Source: Shewanella sp. KX20019 (GTDB lineage Bacteria > Pseudomonadota > Gammaproteobacteria > Enterobacterales > Shewanellaceae). From it: 64,000 bases of DNA. Of the stretch, positions 59,223-64,000 are shown one piece after another. The stretch lies in contig NZ_CP068437.1 of the NCBI RefSeq assembly GCF_016757755.1, positions 4,898,001-4,962,000 on the forward strand, read 5' to 3'. Position 1 is the first letter of the stretch. Every line of letters begins with the position of its first letter. The translations under genes and the position numbers were made by a program. Below the pieces are notes generated by a model. That model made no database searches and was not told the DNA's origin. It worked only from the letters and a program-made list of their open reading frames with translations.

Positions 59223-59627
59223 ATGGCTTTCGAACAACTTTTAAGTGGAAAATTGCTTAGCGAGTTTAGAACCATCTTTGCTATGGTGGAAATATACTGC
59301 AAAGCACACCATGAAAGCGGTGCTGATGGCTTGTGCCAAGATTGCCAAGATTGCCAAGATTTCACTGAGTATGCTCATACCCGGTTAGATAGATGCCCAT
59401 ACGGACAAGATAAGCCAACTTGTAATAAGTGTCCGGTGCATTGTTATAAGCCCCATATGAAAGCCAAAGCTCGAGAGATAATGATCTATGCGGGCCCTAG
59501 AATGTTGCTACCTCATCCGATTATGGCAATAAGGCATCTTTTATCAGAACGTAAAGACGCCCCTGGAAAACCACCAGCAGAATGTTCAAATCGGCACCTT
59601 AGAATCAAAGTTAACATTAAAGATTAA
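59223..59627 (+). CDS. ygbA: nitrous-oxide-stimulated promoter family protein (YgbA-like)
   Basis: A 134-residue cysteine-rich protein of the YgbA_NO family, induced by nitric oxide in E. coli. Conserved parts are EIYCKAHH, LDRCPYGQDKPTCNKCPVHCYKPHMKAK and a MRYAGPRMLLPHPIMAIRHL type end (here IYAGPRMLL). The CQDCQDCQD run (about 38-46) comes from a 9-bp DNA unit repeated three times. Confidence 0.85.
   Translation: MAFEQLLSGKLLSEFRTIFAMVEIYCKAHHESGADGLCQDCQDCQDFTEYAHTRLDRCPYGQDKPTCNKCPVHCYKPHMKAKAREIMIYAGPRMLLPHPIMAIRHLLSERKDAPGKPPAECSNRHLRIKVNIKD
59334..59360 (+). repeat. three 9-bp tandem units in ygbA
   Basis: tgccaagat repeated three times in frame, giving Cys-Gln-Asp repeats next to the conserved cysteines. 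Confidence 0.85.
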
Positions 59628-59709
59628 TCGCTATTTAGGCACTTACAATTAAACTCATCGAGATCCCCCCCTCTGTAATCGCCTAATTTAAAAAAGAAAA
59701 ACAATAGAA

Positions 59710-59738
59710 CGCACGATAACTTTAAATAGTATCGTGCG
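59710..59738 (+). terminator. hairpin after ygbA
   Basis: Perfect 9-bp stem cgcacgata/tatcgtgcg with an 11-nt loop. The T-run is poor. Confidence 0.5.
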
Positions 59739-59841
59739 CTTCCTTGTTGTATCTGAATTTCACGTCTAGACTTTTGGGAAGTAAACGGAATTATTAGAAC
59801 AGCAGCGCATTAAAAGATGCCGCTCGTTGGGAACTATCAGC

Positions 59842-61059
59842 ATGGAGGCTGCCGCTTTGACCAAAGAGATCCTACTCGTAGAAGATAACAAAGTCATGTT
59901 GATGATGATGTCACAGATGTTATCTTCTCGTGGATATCAAGTCGTGACCGCTAAGCATGGTTTGGACGCATTAACCCAACTAGACTCGCACCCTAATATT
60001 CAATTCGTCCTCAGTGATTGGATGATGCCAGAATTAAACGGCATCGAACTATGCTATCAACTAAAATCCCCCAAATATAACCGCTACATATTTTTCGTAT
60101 TACTCTCCGGTCGTGATGATAAGGATTCCATTGTTGAAGGTATTAACGCTGGTGCCGACGACTTCGTTGCAAAAGACACCAATATCAATGAGCTGGATGC
60201 AAGAATCAAAGCCGGATTCAGAACATTAGAGCTGCACAACCAACTCGTTGCCAAGAACATCGAACTCGATTGTGCTTATGCGACAATTAAACAAGATTTA
60301 GAGTCAGCCAGCGAACTAATCCAGCGCATGCTGCCTAACCAAACCAGCTTTATGGGCGCTGAAATTAACTACACCCATATTCCTAGTGCACAGATTGGCG
60401 GCGATATGCTTGGCTGTATGCAGCTAGATGAGGAACATATTGCCATATACCTATTTGACGTCGCGGGTCACGGCGTCGCCTCTGCTTTAATGTCTTTCTC
60501 AATTCAACAAAGCATCAGTTCAAATTCAGGTACTGCCTCGAATGTAAAACGCAAGAAAGATACCGACCCTTTTTATAGTCTTATCGAACCCAGTGAAGTC
60601 ATTTCACATCTTAATCAAAGCTACATAAGCCAAGATCAAAACAATCTTTACTTCACTATGGTGTACGCCGTATTGAACACCAAAAGTGGCTTACTGAGCT
60701 ACTCATTTGCAGGTCACCCACCAATGATTTGGCTGAAAAAGTCAGAAGCTTGTTGTGATTTTATTGAGCAAGATAGCTTTGTCGCCGGCATGTTCGACTT
60801 TGCTGAATACCAAACAGAGCAAGTACAACTAAAGCCTGGTGATAGGGTATTTCTCTATTCAGATGGCATAACAGAAGCGGAAGACCAACAAAAAAACCAG
60901 TTCTCTGAGCTTGGACTAAAACAACTCGTTCTAGCGTTGAGTAATCAGCCCAGCGATACGCAGACCGACAGCATAGTCACAGCCGTAAGTGCGTGGTGCA
61001 GTGCTGCGCAGTTTGATGATGACATAAGCCTCCTTGCCCTTGAATGGCAAGGCAAATAA
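59842..61059 (+). CDS. response regulator with PP2C-type (SpoIIE-like) phosphatase domain
   Basis: A 405-residue protein of receiver-phosphatase (RsbU/HsbR-like) type. The receiver (1-125) has EDN (14-16) and the phospho-acceptor Asp59 in VLSDWMMP. A coiled linker follows (about 130-165), then the PP2C domain with IGGDMLG (about 185-191), FDVAGHGVASALM (about 204-216) and SDGITE near the end. It should dephosphorylate the STAS protein coded next. The ATG at 59842 is preferred; a TTG 15 nt upstream is possible. First gene of an operon of five or more. Confidence 0.9.
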   Translation: MEAAALTKEILLVEDNKVMLMMMSQMLSSRGYQVVTAKHGLDALTQLDSHPNIQFVLSDWMMPELNGIELCYQLKSPKYNRYIFFVLLSGRDDKDSIVEGINAGADDFVAKDTNINELDARIKAGFRTLELHNQLVAKNIELDCAYATIKQDLESASELIQRMLPNQTSFMGAEINYTHIPSAQIGGDMLGCMQLDEEHIAIYLFDVAGHGVASALMSFSIQQSISSNSGTASNVKRKKDTDPFYSLIEPSEVISHLNQSYISQDQNNLYFTMVYAVLNTKSGLLSYSFAGHPPMIWLKKSEACCDFIEQDSFVAGMFDFAEYQTEQVQLKPGDRVFLYSDGITEAEDQQKNQFSELGLKQLVLALSNQPSDTQTDSIVTAVSAWCSAAQFDDDISLLALEWQGK

Positions 61060-61071
61060 AGAGGAACTATT

Positions 61072-61404
61072 ATGCAATTTGATATTATTGAGAAAGGCCA
61101 ATACACCATAGTTCAAGTTAACGAAGGTAGGTTTGACGCAAAACTTGCTCCGGCATTTAGAGAGCAGTTAGAGCAAATTAAAGGCAATATCCGCACGCAC
61201 TTGGTGCTTGATTTAGGTGAAGTTCGCTTTATGGATAGCAGTGGTCTCGGGGCTGTAATGGGCGCCTACAAGATGCTGCGCAACACCAAAATTAGTATTG
61301 TTAACCCGCAAAAACCAGTCACAGATCTTCTCAAGCTAACGCGTATGGACAAGCTCATTTTGAGCCACCCAACAGTTGAAGAAGCACTGGCTCCAACCGC
61401 TTAA
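61072..61404 (+). CDS. STAS-domain anti-sigma factor antagonist
   Basis: A 110-residue STAS protein like SpoIIAA/RsbV, with RFMDSSGLGAVMGAYK (52-67), whose serine (56 or 57) is the usual phosphorylation site. It should be phosphorylated by the kinase at 62622 and dephosphorylated by the phosphatase just upstream, forming a partner switch. It starts 12 bp after that gene. Confidence 0.9.
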   Translation: MQFDIIEKGQYTIVQVNEGRFDAKLAPAFREQLEQIKGNIRTHLVLDLGEVRFMDSSGLGAVMGAYKMLRNTKISIVNPQKPVTDLLKLTRMDKLILSHPTVEEALAPTA

Positions 61405-61418
61405 AAGAGGTAGATGTT

Positions 61419-62612
61419 ATGAAAGGAATGATTCTAGCCGCAGGGAAAGGCACTCGTATTAAGCCAATATCTTATGCAATTCCAAAGCCGATGGTTCCCA
61501 TACTGGGTAAGCCAGTAATGGAGTCAATGATCCAATTATTCGCTAAAAATGGCATAGATAAGATAGTGATCAATACCAGTCATCTAGCCGAAATCATCGA
61601 AAATTACTTTGGTGATGGCCACCATTTCAATGTGCAGCTGTCCTATTCATATGAAGCAAAAGAGGTCGATGGTAAATTTGTCAGTCAAGCACTCGGCTCA
61701 GCTGGCGGCATGCGAAAAGTGCAAGATTTCTCAGGTTTTTTTGATGAAACATTTGTCGTTGTATGTGGCGATGCATGGATTGATCTCGATCTTAAGCAAG
61801 CAGTCGAACAGCATAAAAGCCACGGGGGGCTGGCTACAATTATCACCCGTGAAGTTCCCTCATCAGAGGTCTGTAAATACGGTGTTGTTGTTACAGACAA
61901 ATATGAACAGGTGGTTAGCTTCCAAGAAAAACCACTGGAGTCAGAGGCGCTATCTAACAAGATTAATACTGGGATCTATATCTTCGAACCTGCTATTTTT
62001 GATTTTATCCCTAAAGGTGTCGAGTTCGATATCGGCAGCGACCTGTTCCCACTTCTTGTTGAAAGAAAAGCGCATTTTTATGCGGTGAATATGGACTTTC
62101 AGTGGCTAGATGTCGGTAAAGTCAAAGATGTTTGGGAAGTGACGAGCGATATTTTAAACGGAAAAGTAAAGGGGTACCCCATTCCTGGCACACAACTATC
62201 GCCTGGTGTTTGGGTGGGCATTAATACCCAAATCGATATCTCTAAATGTAAAATAACTCCCCCTGTCATTATAAGCAGTGGCTGTGAAATCCAGAACGGT
62301 GCAACCATTATCGGCCCTGCAGTTGTCGGTGCTAACTGTAGAGTAGATGCCAAAAGCTTAGTCAGCAACACTCTAATTTGTGATTACATTCATCTCGCTG
62401 ATGACGCCTACATTGCCAATAAAACCATGTTTGGTGATTACCTGCTAGGTCACGATGGTTACACCCAACTGCTGGCAGATTGCCAATACGTACATATTCT
62501 GAAAAATCGTAACGTTTCTAGGCCATTGACGGGTAAGGCGAGCATCAACGAAATCTATAGCACTCTGCAGGCACCAAAGGCAGATCCGGTGCCGCTACAG
62601 CAGGTTAAATAG
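61419..62612 (+). CDS. sugar-phosphate nucleotidyltransferase
   Basis: A 397-residue NDP-sugar pyrophosphorylase: LAAGKGTRIKPISYAIPKPMVPI (6-28) at the nucleotide site, GSAGGMRKV and CGDAWIDLDL in the catalytic domain, then a left-handed beta-helix (about 262-330, VWVGINTQIDISKC...VIISSGCEIQNGATIIGPAVVG) as in mannose-1-phosphate guanylyltransferases. It likely supplies activated sugar for the polymer made by the glycosyltransferase downstream. Exact sugar unknown. Confidence 0.85.
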   Translation: MKGMILAAGKGTRIKPISYAIPKPMVPILGKPVMESMIQLFAKNGIDKIVINTSHLAEIIENYFGDGHHFNVQLSYSYEAKEVDGKFVSQALGSAGGMRKVQDFSGFFDETFVVVCGDAWIDLDLKQAVEQHKSHGGLATIITREVPSSEVCKYGVVVTDKYEQVVSFQEKPLESEALSNKINTGIYIFEPAIFDFIPKGVEFDIGSDLFPLLVERKAHFYAVNMDFQWLDVGKVKDVWEVTSDILNGKVKGYPIPGTQLSPGVWVGINTQIDISKCKITPPVIISSGCEIQNGATIIGPAVVGANCRVDAKSLVSNTLICDYIHLADDAYIANKTMFGDYLLGHDGYTQLLADCQYVHILKNRNVSRPLTGKASINEIYSTLQAPKADPVPLQQVK

Positions 62613-62621
62613 GGCTAATTT

Positions 62622-63071
62622 ATGGATGTGAGCACGGGGACGTTTCACAAACAATATCTCAGTAGCCTTGAAGCATCTAGAGAGGTCGCTGAAGACATTG
62701 TGCCCTACTGGAATAGTCTAGGACTTAATGAGTCGATAGTCGGACAGATGGAGCTTTGCTTAGTTGAAGTTGTTAACAATGTTTTTGAGCATGCCTATGG
62801 CAACAGGGAAGGTGACAAGTTCGAAGCTACATCGTACATGAGTAGTGCCAATGTTCTCATCGTTGAAATATCGGACTTTGGTCAATCCATGTCTGATGAT
62901 TTGCTGGAAGATTTACTCAGCACAGACTTCGTTGAACCCATAGCGGATGATCCTGAAACGTGGCTGCAAAGCCGAAGAGGATTGAAGATCATTCAACAAC
63001 TATCCGATAAATTAGAATATTTTTCGCACCAAAATCGTAACACATTAAGGCTACAACGTAGTGCCAGCTAA
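62622..63071 (+). CDS. anti-sigma factor-like serine kinase (HATPase_c)
   Basis: A 149-residue GHKL ATPase of SpoIIAB/RsbW type: the N box EVVNNVFEHAYGNREGD (about 50-66), EISDFGQSM (G1 type) and SRRGLKIIQQL. It would phosphorylate the STAS protein coded two genes upstream, completing a partner-switching set. It starts 9 bp after the preceding gene. Confidence 0.85.
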   Translation: MDVSTGTFHKQYLSSLEASREVAEDIVPYWNSLGLNESIVGQMELCLVEVVNNVFEHAYGNREGDKFEATSYMSSANVLIVEISDFGQSMSDDLLEDLLSTDFVEPIADDPETWLQSRRGLKIIQQLSDKLEYFSHQNRNTLRLQRSAS

Positions 63072-63167
63072 CTGAATAAACTATAACCGTTCAGTCGACA
63101 AAGCCCGACTCGATGCAGCTAGGAAGATGGATATGTGCCTTACAAATAAGTGCACGGAGATAAGAAA

Positions 63168-64000
63168 ATGGATTTTTACTTCAATGAGTTTGAGAAACGC
63201 ACTCCACCTCAACCTGCAAGCTATAGCCCTTCGCGAGAATTACTGTATCAATACTTGGCGACCTGTAACATTGCGCTTGGTGTATGGTATTTGGTTTGGC
63301 GTTGGGGCTTTGCGCTCAACTACGATGCAATGTGGTTTTCACTGCCTTTGGCCTTCGCCGAATCTTGCGCATTTGTTGGTTCCGTCCTATTTGCCTTCAA
63401 TTTATGGAAAACCGCAGATGAGTCCATCAAAAGCCCACCAGCCAGCATTAATGAGTGCATTAATGATCCGCTGGACGACAGACCTATTGGCGTGGACATC
63501 ATGTTTCCCACATATGATGAGGAGCCAGAGCTCGTCGCTTTGAGCATTCGAGACGCGCTAAAGGTACGCTACCCTCATGAAATAGAGATGAGGATCTTTA
63601 TACTCGATGACGGCAGACGCCCAGAGATGGCACAGTTAGCCGCCGACATGGGGGTTGAATATATCACTCGCGATAATAACGTCGGCTATAAAGCGGGGAA
63701 TTTACGCAATGCGTTAGAGCAAACCTATGGCGACTTTATTGTTATTTGCGATGCCGATACTCGCCCCTTCCCTAGTATCTTAGAAAATACCTTAGGATAC
63801 TTTAAGGACCCTGATGTGGCTTGGGTACAAACACCACAGTGGTTTTTTGACCTTCCCGCCGGTGAAAGACTCCCCGCTTGGTTAAAGAAACGCTTAGGCA
63901 CTCCAGTAGGCTGGCTTGGCAGTGCTTTTGAGAAAATTTATGGCCCTGTCACGTTAGGCCGCGACCCCTACGCGAATGATCCACAAATGTTTTATGACGT
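63168..64000 (+). CDS. cellulose-synthase-like glycosyltransferase (GT2), 3' part missing
   Basis: An open frame from ATG 63168 (ggagataagaaa upstream) runs 277 codons to the window end. It begins MDFYFNEFEKRTPPQ, then two membrane helices (about 26-46 and 50-80), then the GT2 catalytic domain: MFPTYDEEPELV, FILDDGRRPEM (first Asp pair), GYKAGNLRNAL, ICDADTRPFP (DxD), TPQWFFDL. These match BcsA-type processive synthases; QxxRW and any PilZ domain would lie beyond the window. The product is not known, but operon partners suggest a regulated exopolysaccharide. Confidence 0.88.
   Translation, partial: MDFYFNEFEKRTPPQPASYSPSRELLYQYLATCNIALGVWYLVWRWGFALNYDAMWFSLPLAFAESCAFVGSVLFAFNLWKTADESIKSPPASINECINDPLDDRPIGVDIMFPTYDEEPELVALSIRDALKVRYPHEIEMRIFILDDGRRPEMAQLAADMGVEYITRDNNVGYKAGNLRNALEQTYGDFIVICDADTRPFPSILENTLGYFKDPDVAWVQTPQWFFDLPAGERLPAWLKKRLGTPVGWLGSAFEKIYGPVTLGRDPYANDPQMFYD

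Overview
The window looks like a piece of the chromosome of a marine gammaproteobacterium close to Shewanella. This rests on gene content and order (leuAB with leader, recQ-yigI-rarD, argA, rpmB-rpmG, radC-coaBC-dut-slmA, folE, rph-pyrE, yicC, srkA-dsbA), on a Shewanella-type arsenate reductase pair arrAB, and on a small MITE. No tRNA, rRNA or CRISPR array was found.

Region 1 (1-19316) is ordinary core chromosome: leucine synthesis with a leader peptide and attenuator, a TPR membrane protein with a decayed GGDEF-like end, RecQ, a YigI thioesterase, RarD, ArgA behind two ARG boxes, ribosomal proteins L28 and L33, RadC, CoaBC, Dut, SlmA, a secreted S9 peptidase, FolE, rph-pyrE with a pyrE attenuator, and YicC.

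Region 2 (about 19230-44628, 25.4 kb) is a genomic island in the 3' end of yicC. The last 21 nt of yicC recur at 44608-44628 with four synonymous changes, and integrase arm-type decamers (TTAGTCACCA) lie inside both ends. The left part holds a tyrosine integrase, a second decayed integrase end, unknown genes, three AlpA-like regulators, a YagK/YfjJ (inovirus Gp2-like) protein beside a GTGATCAC octamer cluster, and an HGGxSTG protein. The right part is a defence operon, all on the plus strand: a small HTH-like gene, hsdM, hsdS, two DUF262 proteins (the second with a DUF1524 HNH nuclease end), a STAND-type ATPase, a recombination scar, hsdR, an M48/YgjP-like metallopeptidase, a protein joining an HsdM-like methyltransferase with a broken catalytic motif to a PtuA-like ATPase, and a PtuB-like HNH nuclease. 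The last four genes overlap stop to start, suggesting a Septu (PtuAB) module coupled to a type I restriction system. This is the most unusual feature of the window.

Region 3 (44629-48490) is an accretion zone just outside the island end: a hipBA toxin-antitoxin pair with four 28-bp-spaced operator-like repeats, an ERCC4-type nuclease, a gene broken by an in-frame TGA, and a decayed second copy of the ERCC4 protein's C-terminus.

Region 4 (48494-64000) is chromosome again: an ArsR regulator, respiratory arsenate reductase arrBA, an NhaC-type antiporter, ZapB, a YtfK-like protein, an orphan terminator (possible small RNA), a MITE, dsbA (with a CGHC active site), srkA, a DUF3630 protein, a lipoprotein, a membrane-anchored Glu-Pro repeat protein, ygbA, and an operon joining a partner-switching signalling set (receiver-PP2C phosphatase, STAS protein, anti-sigma-type kinase) with a sugar nucleotidyltransferase and a cellulose-synthase-like glycosyltransferase cut by the window end.
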